Notes: a model not told the origin generated them from the sequence alone. Positions 19,025 through 30,176 are shown, numbered from the stretch's first letter. The stretch is DNA of 64,000 nt from Shewanella xiamenensis (GCF_014647135.1 NZ_BMOP01000015.1:1-64000), one strand, 5' to 3'. Numbers and translations: made by a program.

Positions 19025-21028
19025 TTAAATTTTAAATTGACCAATATTACGTGTCAGTTCTCGAGTTGCTTGCTCAAATCCTTGTAGACTTTGGGAGAGA
19101 TCTTGGCTTGACAATAGGGATTGATCGGATAAACCACGCACGCTCACCACGTTTTGCGCCACTTCATCGGCAACCACTGCCTGCTGGCCTATCGCCACAG
19201 TAATTTCCACCGTTTGCTGCTGGATAGACGTAATCGCACTGGCGATGTCGCTGAGGGCTTGCTCGACTTGCGTGGTTAAGTCTTGCCCTACTCTTGCCTG
19301 CTCAACCCCTGATTCCATCACTTGTTCAGCCTGAAGCGCACTTTGTTGCAGGGTTTGGATAATGCCTTGAATATTGGCGGTAGAATCTTGGGTACGCAAA
19401 GCCAGCGTGCGCACTTCGTCAGCAACAACGGCGAAGCCTCGACCTTGATCACCCGCCCGCGCCGCCTCGATGGCCGCGTTCAATGCCAGCAAGTTAGTTT
19501 GGTCGGCAATATTGCGGATCACGCTCAAGACTTCACCAATTTGCTCTGAGCTGCTTCGTAGCCGCTTAATCACATTAGCCGCTTCGATGACTTGAACCGA
19601 TAATGCCTTCATCCCTTCGGTCGCACGGGACACGATTTGCGTACCACCAAGGGCCTGAGTCTGTGCCTTTTCGGCAAAATCATTTGCGCGTTGAGCACTT
19701 ATCGCCATTTCTTGGCTCGTCTGCGCCATTTGAGTTGCTGCCGTGGCGACAGAATCGATTTGTTGTTTTTGCGATGACACCGACGAGACAGCTAAATCAC
19801 ACACTTGGCGCGCATCCATCACTCCAGTGCCGACCTCTTGGGTTAAGCTACGGGTATGCAGCAACATTTGCTGAACCTTTTCAGCAAAACGATTGAAAGC
19901 ATCACCCAGTTTACCTAGCTCATCTTCCCGTTCCATTAAAATGCGTTGGGATAAGTCACTGTCACCCTCGGCAATATCTTCCATCGCATCGAGTAATTTG
20001 CTGAGCTGGCGTCTAAAGGGCAATAACATCAACCAAACAGTAATCCCCACTAACAGCATGATCCCTAATGCAACAAAACAGGCAATCCAAAAGGCTTTGG
20101 TAACAGGCGCTTCAATTACTTCATGGGGCAACATAAAGGCTAAATGCCATTTCTGCTTAGGATAATCACCGCCTACAGTCACAAAGGTCACTCGCTGTGA
20201 TACGCCATTAAAACTGACCTCGGCAAACCCCTGAGGCTCGCGCTGCATTTGTTGCATTAATGCTGTAAAACCGGAGGTATCTTTAAATTGGCTATCAACC
20301 TGATTAGTAAGTGAGCCCGGCGGGAATTTATCCGAGAATCCAGGGAAATACACAAGCTTACCTTCATCCGTCATCAGGAAGGCTTGGCCATAGTTGCGGT
20401 ATTTAATCGGTGCTAACAGGTTTTTACCAATGGTATCGATCAGAATATCCATACCACCAATGCCAATAAGTTCGCCATTAGCACTATAGACTGGGGTTTT
20501 AACCGTTGCAGAAATAGAACCATCGTTGGCATCGACCGCAGGATCGCCTACAAACAGGCCACGTTGATCAATCGCCTCCTGCCACCAAGGACGCTTATTG
20601 GTGTAATAATCAGGATCGCCATCGAAACGGCCATTAAGGTCAAAATACTCAAAGGTGTTTGCCGAACCAAAGAATACTGATTTCACATCGCTATCACGGT
20701 CGGAAAACGAGCGAAAATAACGAATAATATCTTGATATTGCTGATCCTGCGCCAGATTACTGCCTCGAGCATGATACTGACTAAACCAGTTGATAAGCCC
20801 AGGCTCGGCAAATACCGAGTGGATTACTTGCCCCTTGGCAACAAAGTAACCACTGATCTCATTGGCTTTTAAGGCTACAAGTGCCGAAATGTCGGCATCC
20901 ACCTGCTTACGTGTATTATTACTTTCTTTATTCACGAGCAAAGCGGCAACTAAAGTAAGCAGTACAGCGAGGGCACCGACGATAGTTACCACTAACTGCA
21001 AACTTAGAGAACGTTTTATATATCTCAT
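19025..21028 (-). CDS. Methyl-accepting chemotaxis protein with dCache sensor
   Basis: Inner-membrane chemoreceptor that controls CheA. The 667 residues contain a first membrane helix (about 10-28), a large periplasmic double-Cache domain (about 35-290; [15 protein letters not shown] and [11 protein letters not shown] are typical of ligand-binding dCache_1), a second helix (about 305-330), HAMP, and the cytoplasmic signalling domain with the highly conserved tip [20 protein letters not shown]. No CheR-docking pentapeptide is present at the C-terminus. The ligand is unknown; dCache_1 receptors often bind amino acids. Stand-alone gene. Confidence 0.93.
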   Translation of the reverse strand: MRYIKRSLSLQLVVTIVGALAVLLTLVAALLVNKESNNTRKQVDADISALVALKANEISGYFVAKGQVIHSVFAEPGLINWFSQYHARGSNLAQDQQYQDIIRYFRSFSDRDSDVKSVFFGSANTFEYFDLNGRFDGDPDYYTNKRPWWQEAIDQRGLFVGDPAVDANDGSISATVKTPVYSANGELIGIGGMDILIDTIGKNLLAPIKYRNYGQAFLMTDEGKLVYFPGFSDKFPPGSLTNQVDSQFKDTSGFTALMQQMQREPQGFAEVSFNGVSQRVTFVTVGGDYPKQKWHLAFMLPHEVIEAPVTKAFWIACFVALGIMLLVGITVWLMLLPFRRQLSKLLDAMEDIAEGDSDLSQRILMEREDELGKLGDAFNRFAEKVQQMLLHTRSLTQEVGTGVMDARQVCDLAVSSVSSQKQQIDSVATAATQMAQTSQEMAISAQRANDFAEKAQTQALGGTQIVSRATEGMKALSVQVIEAANVIKRLRSSSEQIGEVLSVIRNIADQTNLLALNAAIEAARAGDQGRGFAVVADEVRTLALRTQDSTANIQGIIQTLQQSALQAEQVMESGVEQARVGQDLTTQVEQALSDIASAITSIQQQTVEITVAIGQQAVVADEVAQNVVSVRGLSDQSLLSSQDLSQSLQGFEQATRELTRNIGQFKI

Positions 21029-21270
21029 TCATCTTCCCGTCTGGTTAACCAACCACTTAACATAAAAGCCTGCAAAAACAGCCTCACACGGTAACAATTT
21101 TTACCCGCCAACAACAGCCAAAATGATGAGAAAAAACGTAAACAAGTATTTGTAAAGAATAGACATTAATGAAATAACAGGAATCGCTAAACAATCCACC
21201 TCAAACAGAACATCTCATTACTACAGCGAATTTTTACAGAGTGTTAGACTAAATACTCAAAATCCCAAAA

Positions 21271-21302
21271 CAAAGGCCAGTCATAAAATGACTGGCCTTT
21301 GT
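21271..21302. terminator. Terminator of the bfr operon
   Basis: AAAGGCCAGTCAT…ATGACTGGCCTTT perfect stem, 26-57 nt after the bfr1 stop. The rest of 21029-21327 shows nothing further. Confidence 0.9.
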
Positions 21303-21327
21303 GCTTGAGCCGCGCAATCGGATATTG

Positions 21328-21795
21328 TTACATCTTAGTTTGCAGATAATTCGCTAAACCAATGCGGTCAATTAAACCGAGCTGTTTCTCTAACCAATAC
21401 ATATGGTCGGATTCGGTATCATCGAGTAGCACTTCTAAGATCTCACGGGTTTGATAATCTTTTTTCTGCTCACATAACGCGATGACTTTACGTAAATCAT
21501 CGGCCACCTTGTATTCATAGGCGAGATCGTTACGCAGCATCTCTTCAACATTGGAGCCGATGTTGAGTGCTTCCCGCGCGGCCACATTTGGCACGCCTTC
21601 AAGGAATAAAATACGCTGTACTAATTTGGCCGCATGGCCTTTTTCATCATCCGACTCGTGGGCAATGCGCTCATAGAGTTCGTTTAGTCCCCAGTCTTCG
21701 TACATATGGGCATGCACAAAATACTGATCCATCGCCGATAACTCTCCGGTTAGGAGTCGATTTAACGCATCGATGACGTCTTTATCACCTTTCAT
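21328..21795 (-). CDS. bfr: Bacterioferritin subunit with ferroxidase centre but no heme-ligand Met52
   Basis: Cytosolic iron-storage subunit (155 residues). By alignment with E. coli Bfr the ferroxidase ligands are all kept: Glu18, Glu51, His54, Glu94, and the Glu/His pair in DTESDH. The heme-binding Met52 is replaced by Lys (DDEKGH). It starts 9 nt after the paralogue's stop, behind GGAG. The two genes together probably build a mixed 24-mer in which this subunit oxidises iron, an inference supported by the complementary losses in its partner. Confidence 0.95.
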   Translation of the reverse strand: MKGDKDVIDALNRLLTGELSAMDQYFVHAHMYEDWGLNELYERIAHESDDEKGHAAKLVQRILFLEGVPNVAAREALNIGSNVEEMLRNDLAYEYKVADDLRKVIALCEQKKDYQTREILEVLLDDTESDHMYWLEKQLGLIDRIGLANYLQTKM

Positions 21796-21804
21796 ATTCA
21801 GCTC

Positions 21805-22278
21805 CTATGACTCACTAATTTGCGATTGAAGATAGTTTTGAATGCCGGTTAAGCTAATCAGCTCCTGCTGTGCCTCGAGCCAATCTAAATGCTCTTCTTC
21901 ATCTTCAAGAATATCTTCGAGCAGATCGCGACTCACATAATCCTGCTCAACTTCGCAGAGTGTAATGGCATCCCGCAACAGCGTTAGTTGTTCCTGCACC
22001 ATGGCTAAATCGCAATCGAGCATCTCTTGAGTGTGCTCGCCAATACGCAGTTTTTCGAGCTGTTGTAGATTCGGTAATCCCTCTAAAAATAATACCCGCT
22101 CAATAAGCTTATCGGCGTGCTTCATATCTTGGATGGATTTCTTGTATTCGACGTGGTTTAGCTTCTCCAGCCCCCAATGCTTGAACATTCTGGCGTGGAG
22201 AAAATATTGATTAATGGCCGTTAACTCACAGGTAAGCACCCGATTGAGTTGTCCCACCACTTTTGGATGACCTTTCAT
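21805..22278 (-). CDS. bfr: Bacterioferritin subunit with heme-ligand Met52 but altered ferroxidase centre
   Basis: First gene of the bfr pair, 157 residues. Met52, the axial heme ligand, is kept (QDMKHAD), but ferroxidase residues Glu51 and Glu94 are changed to Asp and Val, while Glu18, His54, Glu127 and His130 remain. Such subunits (as in two-gene Bfr systems of Neisseria) bind heme and mediate iron release but are poor ferroxidases. The promoter region has a perfect FNR-type box and a Fur-like box. Confidence 0.95.
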   Translation of the reverse strand: MKGHPKVVGQLNRVLTCELTAINQYFLHARMFKHWGLEKLNHVEYKKSIQDMKHADKLIERVLFLEGLPNLQQLEKLRIGEHTQEMLDCDLAMVQEQLTLLRDAITLCEVEQDYVSRDLLEDILEDEEEHLDWLEAQQELISLTGIQNYLQSQISES

Positions 22279-22307
22279 AAGTTACGATCCTTGATATGAG
22301 TGAAAGA

Positions 22308-22321
22308 TTGATCTAAATCAA
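22308..22321 (-). promoter_or_regulatory. FNR/EtrA-type box upstream of bfr
   Basis: TTGATCTAAATCAA is a perfect match to the FNR consensus TTGAT-N4-ATCAA, 30-43 bp before the first bfr start. In Shewanella the FNR homologue is EtrA; CRP can use related sites. Position suggests control by oxygen or respiratory state. Confidence 0.75.
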
Positions 22322-22386
22322 GCTTCTAGCCTAGTACAGTTTTCAAGCTAACTCAAATTTTCTTTATTTTTCACAAACTTAAAGAT

Positions 22387-22405
22387 AAAAAGCATTCTCA
22401 TTATC
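22387..22405 (-). promoter_or_regulatory. Fur-like box upstream of bfr
   Basis: On the minus strand GATAATGAGAATGCTTTTT matches the Fur consensus at 13 of 19 positions. At about 110-125 bp upstream of the start it is further away than a simple repressor site, so Fur might act positively or antagonise a silencer here. Confidence 0.5.
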
Positions 22406-22475
22406 GCTTAGATTAGCCTGCTATCCTCCTCATAAATCAAGGATTAATGTTAACGATGCTAAATTTGAGGCAAAA

Positions 22476-22500
22476 AAATAGCCTCCAGAGGAGGCTATTT
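22476..22500. terminator. Terminator of the nqr operon
   Basis: AAATAGCCTCC/GGAGGCTATTT stem, 17-41 nt after the nqrM stop. Confidence 0.85.
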
Positions 22501-22516
22501 TAGTTGAAGCGGATAA

Positions 22517-22741
22517 TTAAATGATCCGGTCTTTGGTTAACTTCGCTCGGCGCGCTTCTTCAGCGGCCATACGACGCTTACGCTTGTCGCAGGGATCATC
22601 ACAATCGCAGGCTTTTTCAATCCCTAATACACCTAAACCGCCACAGCTTCCTTCCACGGCTTTGCGCTTGATGAGATAACCTATCGACATAAGCAAAAAG
22701 AACAGTAATAAAATCACAAATGCCGCGATAAAAGTGCTCAT
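22517..22741 (-). CDS. nqrM: Na+-NQR maturation protein NqrM
   Basis: A 74-residue membrane-anchored protein: one N-terminal helix (residues 4-24) followed by a cysteine cluster (GSCGGLGVLGIEKACDCDDPC) and a basic tail. NqrM family proteins are needed to assemble Na+-NQR, probably by delivering iron to the NqrD/NqrE Cys site. It starts 11 nt after apbE behind GGAG, as the last gene of the nqr operon. Confidence 0.92.
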   Translation of the reverse strand: MSTFIAAFVILLLFFLLMSIGYLIKRKAVEGSCGGLGVLGIEKACDCDDPCDKRKRRMAAEEARRAKLTKDRII

Positions 22742-22752
22742 GTTAACTCCAA

Positions 22753-23811
22753 CTACTTAAGGAAAGGCTTGAAGGCGTCACTGTAGTAGACTTTAAATCC
22801 TTCGCCTTGCTTTTCTATTAGCATTATCGCCAAGTGTTCTTTCTTGGCAAGCTCCAATGACGCTTCTGTGCCTAAAACCATCATCGCCGTCGCAAAACCA
22901 TCGGCCGTCATACATTCTTTATGCAAAACGGTCACAGATGCTAACTTATGATTGATAGGCAAACCGGTACGCGGATCGATTATATGGGTAAAACGTTGAC
23001 CTTCTTCCTCATAATAATTGCGGTAATCCCCCGACGTCGCCATGGCCATAGTGCCCGGTTCTATCACCTGCTGTACCGCCATGCCCTCATCGGTCGGCTT
23101 CTCTATGGCGACACGCCACGAACTGCCATCGCCTTTGGTGCCTTTAATGCTCAGCTCGCCACCAATTTCAACTAAGTAACCCGTTGCGTGATATTTATCT
23201 AAAATAGTAGCCACTTTATCAACGCCAAAGCCCTTGGCGATAGATGACAAATCCACGTACAAATGGGCGTTATGCTTGCTTAAGCGATTGCCTTCGATAG
23301 AAAGCTCACTGATACCCGTTTTAGCCTTAGCTGCATCAATCTCGGCTTGAGTCGGCACTTTGGTTGGGCGCTTATCGGGGCCAAATCCCCATAAGTTCAC
23401 CAGCGGCCCTAAGGTAATGTCTAAGGCTTTGTCTGTCACGTGATACAAACGCATGCCTTCTTTAACCACTTTGACAGTATCCGGCGACACTTCGACACTT
23501 TGCTCAAGCGGTAACTGGTTGAAACGGGACAATTCTGAATTAGGTCGATAGGTCGACATCTGGTTATTGACTTGCTCTAGGGCTAAGTCAATTTCGGCCT
23601 GCAATAGCTGGGCCGTGGGCATTTGCTCATTAGGAACCACTTTAATGTGGTAGGTCGTGCCCATTGTGCTGCCCGCAAGGGAGATAACCTCATCCTGTTT
23701 GCTACAGGCTGAAATAAAAAAGGCTAGACCTACAAGGACCAGCCAGTTCACTGAATGCTTTAACACTGAGGTTTTTAACACAGGGGTTTTTAACGCTAGG
23801 GTTTTAAACAT
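22753..23811 (-). CDS. apbE: FAD:protein FMN transferase, lipoprotein
   Basis: Periplasmic enzyme that attaches FMN through a phosphoester to Thr in NqrB and NqrC. The chosen ATG 23811 gives 352 residues with a lipoprotein signal peptide (lipobox FISAC before Ser-Lys-Gln). ApbE motifs follow: GSTMGTTYHIK, MSTYRPNSELSRFN, SSIAKGFGVDKVA, GGELSIKG, HIIDPRTGLPI, and TADGFATAMMVLG. Its place between nqrF and nqrM fits the role. The n-region is built from a triplicated 15 bp repeat (KTPVL-KTSVL). Confidence 0.93.
   Translation of the reverse strand: MFKTLALKTPVLKTSVLKHSVNWLVLVGLAFFISACSKQDEVISLAGSTMGTTYHIKVVPNEQMPTAQLLQAEIDLALEQVNNQMSTYRPNSELSRFNQLPLEQSVEVSPDTVKVVKEGMRLYHVTDKALDITLGPLVNLWGFGPDKRPTKVPTQAEIDAAKAKTGISELSIEGNRLSKHNAHLYVDLSSIAKGFGVDKVATILDKYHATGYLVEIGGELSIKGTKGDGSSWRVAIEKPTDEGMAVQQVIEPGTMAMATSGDYRNYYEEEGQRFTHIIDPRTGLPINHKLASVTVLHKECMTADGFATAMMVLGTEASLELAKKEHLAIMLIEKQGEGFKVYYSDAFKPFLK
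23761..23805. repeat. Three tandem 15 bp repeats in the apbE signal sequence
   Basis: Three consecutive 15 bp units (TAACACTGAGGTTTT, TAACACAGGGGTTTT, TAACGCTAGGGTTTT) encode repeated five-residue units (KTxVL) before the hydrophobic core of the lipoprotein signal. The period is a multiple of three, so copy-number change would keep the frame. Confidence 0.85.
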
Positions 23812-23909
23812 AGTGACTAACAACTCTTTTGGATGCCCTTTAATGCAAAAGTTGCAGATGAGAGCTTTACTCCACATCTGCAACTCTTCTCACCTTGGGC
23901 TAATTCACA

Positions 23910-25166
23910 TTAGCCGCCGAAGTCATCCAACAGGATGTTTTCGTCTTCGACACCAAGATTTTTCAACATACCGATCACGGCCGCGTTCATCATTGGAGGT
24001 CCACACATGTAGAACTCACAATCTTCTGGCGCTTCATGGTCTTTCAGGTAGTTTTCATACAATACGTTATGGATGAAACCTGTGTAACCATCCCAGTTGT
24101 CCTCAGGTTGAGGATCGGACAGGGCCACATGCCATACGAAGTTGTCGTTTTCAGCCGCTAAGCCGTCAAAGTCTTCCACGTAGAACATTTCACGCTTAGA
24201 ACGTGCACCGTACCAGAAGCTCATCTTACGCTTAGACTTCAGACGCTTCAGTTGGTCGAAAATGTGTGAACGCATTGGTGCCATACCCGCACCACCACCG
24301 ATAAACACCATTTCTGCATTGGTATCTTTCGCGAAGAATTCACCGAATGGACCAGAAATAGTCACTTTATCGCCAGCCTTTAGGCTCCAAATGTAAGATG
24401 ACATCTTACCGCATGGTAAGCTCAAGTTACGTGGAGGTGGCGTTGCGATACGCACGTTTAACATGATGATGCCGAACTCTTCTGGGTAGTTAGCCATTGA
24501 GTAAGCACGGATCGTTTCTTCGTCAACTTTAGATTCAAGATTGAAGAAACCAAAGTGCTCCCAGTCACCACGGTATTTTGCTGGTACGTCGAAATCAGCA
24601 TATTTAACATGGTGTGCTGGCGCTTCGATCTGGATGTAACCACCCGCACGGAACGGAACAGATTCACCATCAGGAATTTGCAGCTTCAGTTCTTTAATGA
24701 AGGTCGCCTTGTTATCGTTAGAGATAACAGTACATTCCCACTTCTTGATACCGAAGATTTCTTCGTCAAGCTCGATTTCCATGTCGTTCTTAACGTTCAC
24801 CTGGCAAGACAGACGACAACCTTTACGGGCGTCACCCTTGCTGATGTGGTCCAATTCTGTTGGCAGAATATCACCGCCGCCTGACTTAACCACTACGCGA
24901 CATTGGCCACAAGAACCACCGCCACCACAGGCGCTCGACACGAAGATACCGTTGTTCGCCAGCACGCCTAATAGCTTGCCACCAGCACCGGTTGTAATCG
25001 CTTTTTCAGGATCGTCGTTGATGCCGATCGTGATGTCACCGCTAGACACTAGCTTAGATTTAGCAAATAAAATCACTAACACTAAGACTAGGACGATAGC
25101 AGTAAACATACTCACACCGAGGTAAACCTCAAGCGGAGTAGATTTAAAAATACCAAGAATATCCAT
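23910..25166 (-). CDS. nqrF: Na+-translocating NADH:quinone reductase subunit F
   Basis: NADH-oxidising entry subunit of the Na+ pump, anchored in the inner membrane. The 418 residues contain one N-terminal helix, a 2Fe-2S ferredoxin domain ([10 protein letters not shown] plus a downstream Cys in RLSCQV), an FAD domain (RAYSMANYP) and an NADH domain ([28 protein letters not shown]). Last of nqrA-F. Confidence 0.98.
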   Translation of the reverse strand: MDILGIFKSTPLEVYLGVSMFTAIVLVLVLVILFAKSKLVSSGDITIGINDDPEKAITTGAGGKLLGVLANNGIFVSSACGGGGSCGQCRVVVKSGGGDILPTELDHISKGDARKGCRLSCQVNVKNDMEIELDEEIFGIKKWECTVISNDNKATFIKELKLQIPDGESVPFRAGGYIQIEAPAHHVKYADFDVPAKYRGDWEHFGFFNLESKVDEETIRAYSMANYPEEFGIIMLNVRIATPPPRNLSLPCGKMSSYIWSLKAGDKVTISGPFGEFFAKDTNAEMVFIGGGAGMAPMRSHIFDQLKRLKSKRKMSFWYGARSKREMFYVEDFDGLAAENDNFVWHVALSDPQPEDNWDGYTGFIHNVLYENYLKDHEAPEDCEFYMCGPPMMNAAVIGMLKNLGVEDENILLDDFGG

Positions 25167-25212
25167 TAACTTATCCTTAGAAGGTCCAATTCAAGAAGCC
25201 GTTTGGTGTCTC

Positions 25213-25821
25213 TTACAGAGACACACCAGAAAACGACATGAAACCTAAGGCCATTAAACCAGCGGTGATAAAGGTAATACCTAAACCACGCAGGCCATTG
25301 GGCACATCGGCATACTTCAGCTTCTCACGGATACCGGCCATCAATACGATAGCTAATGCCCAACCTACTCCAGAGCCGAAACCAAACACCACACTTTCGC
25401 CCAGTTTGTAGTCACGCTCAACCATGAATGATACCGCACCGAAAATCGCACAGTTCACAGTGATCAGAGGTAAGAAGATACCTAACGCGTTGTACAAAGG
25501 AGGAAAGTACTTATCCAGTGCCATTTCCAGAATTTGAACTAAAGCCGCAATCACACCGATAAAGGTAATGAATTTCAAGAAGCTTAAGTCAGCTTCAGGT
25601 GCACCAGCCCAAGCCAGTGCGCCAGGCGCTAACAGCCCTTGGTAAATAACTTGGTTAGCAGGAACAGAGATAGTTAACACTACAACTACCGCAATCCCTA
25701 GGCCCATCGCGGTAGTCACTTTCTTTGATACCGCTAAGAAAGTACACATACCTAAGAAGAAGGCCAGTGCCATGTTTTCAATGAAAACAGAGCGAATTAA
25801 CAGGCTAATATAATGTTCCAT
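25213..25821 (-). CDS. nqrE: Na+-NQR subunit E
   Basis: Membrane subunit with six helices; with NqrD it ligates the intramembrane iron site through conserved Cys ([12 protein letters not shown] and TVNCAIFGA). 202 residues, the usual length. It lies 5 nt after nqrD, so is co-translated or closely coupled. Confidence 0.97.
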   Translation of the reverse strand: MEHYISLLIRSVFIENMALAFFLGMCTFLAVSKKVTTAMGLGIAVVVVLTISVPANQVIYQGLLAPGALAWAGAPEADLSFLKFITFIGVIAALVQILEMALDKYFPPLYNALGIFLPLITVNCAIFGAVSFMVERDYKLGESVVFGFGSGVGWALAIVLMAGIREKLKYADVPNGLRGLGITFITAGLMALGFMSFSGVSL

Positions 25822-25826
25822 CTCAA

Positions 25827-26459
25827 TTACCCTTTTGCTTCAACTTGCTCTGGCTTATAGGTACGAATAATCCAAATCAGCATACCGATTAGGAAGAACG
25901 CACTTGGCGGCAGTAATAGCAAACCATTTGGTTGATACCAACCACCATCAGAGATCTTGTGCAGGATTTCAACACCGAACAGAGAACCGTTACCAAACAG
26001 TTCACGCACGAAGCCAACGGCTAACAGAATCGCACCGTAACCTAAACCGTTACCGATACCATCCATAAAGCTCATCATTGGTGGTGTTTTCATCGCATAG
26101 GCTTCAGCGCGTCCCATTACGATACAGTTCGTAATGATAAGACCCACGAATACCGATAACTGCTTAGAAATCTGATAAGCATAAGCCTGCAGCAATTGGT
26201 CAACCACAATTACCAGAGAGGCAATAATAGTCATCTGTACGATAATACGTACGCTGCTAGGAATATGATTACGGATCATTGAGATAAACAGGTTCGAAAA
26301 CGCTGTTACCGCAGTTAATGCCAACGCCATTACCAGTGCAGTTTCGAGCTTGCTCGTTACCGCTAACGCACTACATACACCAAGGACTTGTAATGCAATC
26401 GGGTTGTTGTTGACGATAGGTCCAGTCAGAACCTGTTTCAGTTCTTTAGCGTCAGACAT
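25827..26459 (-). CDS. nqrD: Na+-NQR subunit D
   Basis: Six-helix membrane partner of NqrE in the Na+ pump; conserved Cys residues in [10 protein letters not shown] and [13 protein letters not shown] contribute to the iron centre. 210 residues. The ATG overlaps the nqrC stop by one base (TAATG), indicating translational coupling. Confidence 0.97.
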   Translation of the reverse strand: MSDAKELKQVLTGPIVNNNPIALQVLGVCSALAVTSKLETALVMALALTAVTAFSNLFISMIRNHIPSSVRIIVQMTIIASLVIVVDQLLQAYAYQISKQLSVFVGLIITNCIVMGRAEAYAMKTPPMMSFMDGIGNGLGYGAILLAVGFVRELFGNGSLFGVEILHKISDGGWYQPNGLLLLPPSAFFLIGMLIWIIRTYKPEQVEAKG

Positions 26460-27247
26460 TAGCTGAGACCTCCATTGCGTGCTTTTTCAATGAAACTCGC
26501 AAAACCTTCTTTACCTAACCAGAACGTCAGAGAGTGTTGAACACCGTTACTGGTCAGAGTCGCGCCGGATAATGCATCTACACCGTATTCAGTGCTAGCA
26601 ACAGCGGGGTTTTTGGTTACGCTGATCGCAATATTACCTTGCGCATCAAATAACTTTTTACCATGCCATTTCGCTTTCCACTGAGCGTTTTGGACTTCAC
26701 CACCCAGACCAGGGGTTTCGCCTTGCTCGTAGTAAACTAAGCTTTGAATCGTGTTCAGATCAGCATCTAACGCGAGGAAAGCATACATAGTCGACCACAG
26801 GCCATAACCATGGATAGGCAGGATCACACTGGTTAGCTTACCTTGATCGTCGCGAACCAGATAAACCACTGCATCTTCTGAAACACGCTTAACTGAAGCG
26901 ATATCGTTTTCAGGTACAAATGAGGTTTTCACATCGCGAGACGCTTTGCGTTGATCAAATGTATTGGCGTCAACACCTTCAACCCAATCACCGGTTTTTA
27001 AGTTAACTAACTTAGCTTCGATATGCTTACCGTAAGTTTCCAAAATTTGCGCTTTGGTCACTTTACCGGCTTTAGTGTCAATCAGACCTGCAGCTTCCAG
27101 AATGTACTTTTGCTTATCAAGCAGTTTGTTTTCTGCTTGAGTTGGGCGCAGTAATACTGCCGCAGTCGACACAAATATCGCACAAATTAGACATAAGCCA
27201 ACGACGATAAATAGCGTTCTTCCGAACGAATCTCTATTACTAGCCAC
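26459..27247 (-). CDS. nqrC: Na+-NQR subunit C (FMN-bearing)
   Basis: Membrane-anchored periplasmic subunit with covalently bound FMN. GTG 27247 is chosen: GCGGAGG lies 7 nt before it and the protein (262 residues) then starts [10 protein letters not shown] with the usual single helix ([21 protein letters not shown]). The flavin attachment site [10 protein letters not shown] is near the C-terminus. The start overlaps the nqrB stop by 8 bp. Confidence 0.96.
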   Translation of the reverse strand: MASNRDSFGRTLFIVVGLCLICAIFVSTAAVLLRPTQAENKLLDKQKYILEAAGLIDTKAGKVTKAQILETYGKHIEAKLVNLKTGDWVEGVDANTFDQRKASRDVKTSFVPENDIASVKRVSEDAVVYLVRDDQGKLTSVILPIHGYGLWSTMYAFLALDADLNTIQSLVYYEQGETPGLGGEVQNAQWKAKWHGKKLFDAQGNIAISVTKNPAVASTEYGVDALSGATLTSNGVQHSLTFWLGKEGFASFIEKARNGGLS

Positions 27248-28439
27248 GAGCAATCCTCCGCTTGATATTTGCCTGAACCACGAAGTGGTCGAACAATGGC
27301 GCGAACAAGTTAGCAAACAGAATCGCTAACATCATGCCTTCTGGGAACGCAGGGTTAATCACGCGGATAAACACAGCCATTGCACCAATCAAGATACCGT
27401 ATGCCCATTTAGCTTGGTTAGTGAATGACGCAGACACTGGGTCAGTCGCCATAAACATCATGCCAAATGCAAAACCACCTAACACTAAGTGCCAGTACCA
27501 AGGCATTGCAAACATTGGGTTAGTGTCGCTACCCACAACGTTCAGCAGCGTAGAAATGGCAATCATACCCAGCATTACACCACCCACGATGCGCCATGAT
27601 GCGATACGGGTATAGATGATGACCAAACCACCTAAAAGAATCGCTAGCGTAGACACTTCACCGACAGAACCTGGAATGAAACCGAAGAACGCATCCCACC
27701 AGTTTTGGTTGAAGGCATAATCAAAATTGCCCGCAGCAGCTTGACTCAGTGCAGTCGCACCAGAGTAACCGTCAGCCACAACCCATGTAGTGTCACCAGA
27801 CATGTTCAATGGGTAAGCGAAGAACAGGAATGCACGACCGGCAAGCGCTGGGTTTAAGAAGTTACGCCCTGTACCACCGAACACTTCCTTAGCCACAACC
27901 ACACCGAAGGTGATACCTAGTGCCACCATCCATAATGGAATCGTTGCTGGCAAAGTTAAGGCGAACAGGATAGAGGTAACGAAGAAACCCTCGTTAACTT
28001 CATGACCGCGGATAGAGGCAAACAACACTTCCCAAATACCACCGACAGCAAACGTCACTGCGTAGATAGGTAGGAAGAAACAGGCGCCATACCACATTAA
28101 TGCTGGCCAACCAGAGTTTGCTGTCAGTTCAGTACCGAACATGCCAAACAAGCTCACTTGCCATACATCTGGGGTCGCAAAACCGGCAATTAATGCGAGT
28201 TGTGCTTGTAAACCTACGTTGTACATACCGACGAACATCGCGGGAAATGCACAGGCCCAAACCGTAATCATCATACGTTTTAGGTCAAGGTTATCGCGAA
28301 CATGGGTTTTTCCCTTGTTCACTTTACCTGGCGTATAAAAAATGGTGTATGCCGCTTCGAATAGGGCATAAAACTTTTCGTATTTACCGCCTTTCTCGAA
28401 GTCGGGTTCAATACGTTCGAAAAAATCTTTCAAGCTCAT
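27240..28439 (-). CDS. nqrB: Na+-NQR subunit B (FMN-bearing)
   Basis: Main membrane subunit of the Na+ pump, 399 residues with about ten helices. Covalent FMN site SGATALS is at about residue 230, and a riboflavin/quinone region follows. The ATG overlaps the nqrA stop (TAATG). Confidence 0.98.
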   Translation of the reverse strand: MSLKDFFERIEPDFEKGGKYEKFYALFEAAYTIFYTPGKVNKGKTHVRDNLDLKRMMITVWACAFPAMFVGMYNVGLQAQLALIAGFATPDVWQVSLFGMFGTELTANSGWPALMWYGACFFLPIYAVTFAVGGIWEVLFASIRGHEVNEGFFVTSILFALTLPATIPLWMVALGITFGVVVAKEVFGGTGRNFLNPALAGRAFLFFAYPLNMSGDTTWVVADGYSGATALSQAAAGNFDYAFNQNWWDAFFGFIPGSVGEVSTLAILLGGLVIIYTRIASWRIVGGVMLGMIAISTLLNVVGSDTNPMFAMPWYWHLVLGGFAFGMMFMATDPVSASFTNQAKWAYGILIGAMAVFIRVINPAFPEGMMLAILFANLFAPLFDHFVVQANIKRRIARG

Positions 28440-29773
28440 TAGCCTTCCCTCTCGATCGTATCTAAACAGTCACGCAGATATGAACCGTAGTCATATTTGC
28501 CTGGACATACGAACGTACACAGTGCGAGATCTTCTTCATCTAACTCTAACGCGCCTAGGGTAGCCGCACCGTCAAAGTCACCCGAAATCAGGTCACGCAG
28601 TAACATTGTAGGAAGAATATCCAGAGGCATTACACGCTCAAAGTTACCGATTGGCACCATTGCACGGTCCGAGCCACCAGTGCTCGTTGTCATATTGAAC
28701 AAACGAGAAGAGCTTAAGTGACCAAGGAATGCGCGAGTGATAGAGAACTTGTTGGCGCCAGGCAATACCCAACCCAAAAATTCTTTTTCAGTACCTTCTT
28801 CAAGCAGACTGACCTGCATATGGTAACGGCCTAAATATCCTTGAGGACCAACTGCAGTACGGCCATTCAGCACAGAGCCTGAAATGAAACGCACGTTACC
28901 ATCTAAGGTTTCGCCAGCAGTCAACTCAGTCATGCTTGCACCTAAAACAGTGCGAACCAAACGTGGCTTAGCTGCTTTAGGACCGGCAATTGCAACCACA
29001 CGTTCGGTATTCAGTTGACCCGTCGTAAATAGCTGACCAATGGCTATTACATCTTGGTAACCGACATGCCAAACAGTACGTTTTGCAGAAGCTGGAAGTA
29101 GGAAATGGATATGAGTACCAACAAGACCTGCAGGGTGAACACCGGCAAATTCTTCAACTTGGGCATTAGCAGCAGGAATATCGGCGCCAGGCGCTTTGCA
29201 AAGGTAAACTTTACCTTCGGTTAGTCTTGCTAAGACTTTAAGACCATTAGCAAAATCTTCTTTATGCTCGCGGATCACCACAACGGGATCGGCAGCATGG
29301 GGTTGCGTATCAATGGCGGTTACAAATATACCCGCAGCAGAAGAATCTACGGCTGGCACTTTGCTGAAAGGACGAGTACGCAATGCAGTCCATAAACCTG
29401 ACTCAATCAGGTTGTCACGGACCAGTTGCGAGTCAAGCGTATCAAGAGCAGTGGCGTCATACTTAGCAAAGGAAACGCTTTCGTTACCTTCCACTTGAAT
29501 AACAACAGACTGCAGCACACGCTGGGCGCCCCGGTTAATGTCTAATATAGTACCACTGGCTAAAGCCGTATATTTTACGCCAGGATTTTTCTTATCTTCG
29601 AAAATCACCTGACCTTTTTGTACTTTATCGCCCACTTTGATCTTCATCGTTGGACGTAAGCCAATATACTCTTCACCCAAAGTAGCTACATGTTTAATGG
29701 CTGGGCCATTATGGATAACTTGCTCTGGTCCGCCTGCTATAGGCAGTTCCAATCCTTTCTTAATTGTAATCAT
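28439..29773 (-). CDS. nqrA: Na+-NQR subunit A
   Basis: Cytoplasm-facing subunit that contributes to quinone handling in the Na+ pump. ATG 29773 is chosen because the product then begins [12 protein letters not shown], the family-typical start (444 residues); an upstream in-frame ATG at 29806 would add 11 atypical residues. Conserved [13 protein letters not shown] and [19 protein letters not shown] at the end are visible. First gene of nqrABCDEF-apbE-nqrM. Confidence 0.97.
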   Translation of the reverse strand: MITIKKGLELPIAGGPEQVIHNGPAIKHVATLGEEYIGLRPTMKIKVGDKVQKGQVIFEDKKNPGVKYTALASGTILDINRGAQRVLQSVVIQVEGNESVSFAKYDATALDTLDSQLVRDNLIESGLWTALRTRPFSKVPAVDSSAAGIFVTAIDTQPHAADPVVVIREHKEDFANGLKVLARLTEGKVYLCKAPGADIPAANAQVEEFAGVHPAGLVGTHIHFLLPASAKRTVWHVGYQDVIAIGQLFTTGQLNTERVVAIAGPKAAKPRLVRTVLGASMTELTAGETLDGNVRFISGSVLNGRTAVGPQGYLGRYHMQVSLLEEGTEKEFLGWVLPGANKFSITRAFLGHLSSSRLFNMTTSTGGSDRAMVPIGNFERVMPLDILPTMLLRDLISGDFDGAATLGALELDEEDLALCTFVCPGKYDYGSYLRDCLDTIEREG

Positions 29774-30176
29774 ATCCACAAGCACTACGTTTTGAAGGAA
29801 AGACAATGCGCCGCGTTCCTGCTAAATACGTAGGTTTTAAACAAAACCTACTGCATTGAGCTAGCGCAGATTTATCACAGAAATGCGATCGCAATCACGC
29901 TGGTCGCGCGCATTTTACCCCAATTGCCGTGCCATCGCCACGAAAATTATAGGTGTTTTCAAACCTAAAATAAGGATTTAAAAGAATCATGCACTACAGC
30001 GTTCACCTTCCGACCGAGTGAGGGCTCAGAAAGAGAGAGTATTACGGTCACTAAATACTATAACATTAATTTTAAAAGAATTAATTTAGCAAAAGGTCGA
30101 TATATCAAGATAACCAGAAATATAAATACCTTTTCGCTTTCTTACTGAACAATCGTCAAACAAGATTTAACTCAGT
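29774..30176. other. Promoter region of the nqr operon
   Basis: About 400 bp without a gene. A perfect 9 bp inverted repeat GTAGGTTTT-AAAC-AAAACCTAC lies at 29830-29851, about 57 bp before nqrA ATG, and could be an operator or a leader hairpin. A weaker AT-rich palindrome (ATTAATT…AATTAAT) is near 30064-30085. No known regulator site was assigned. Confidence 0.5.
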
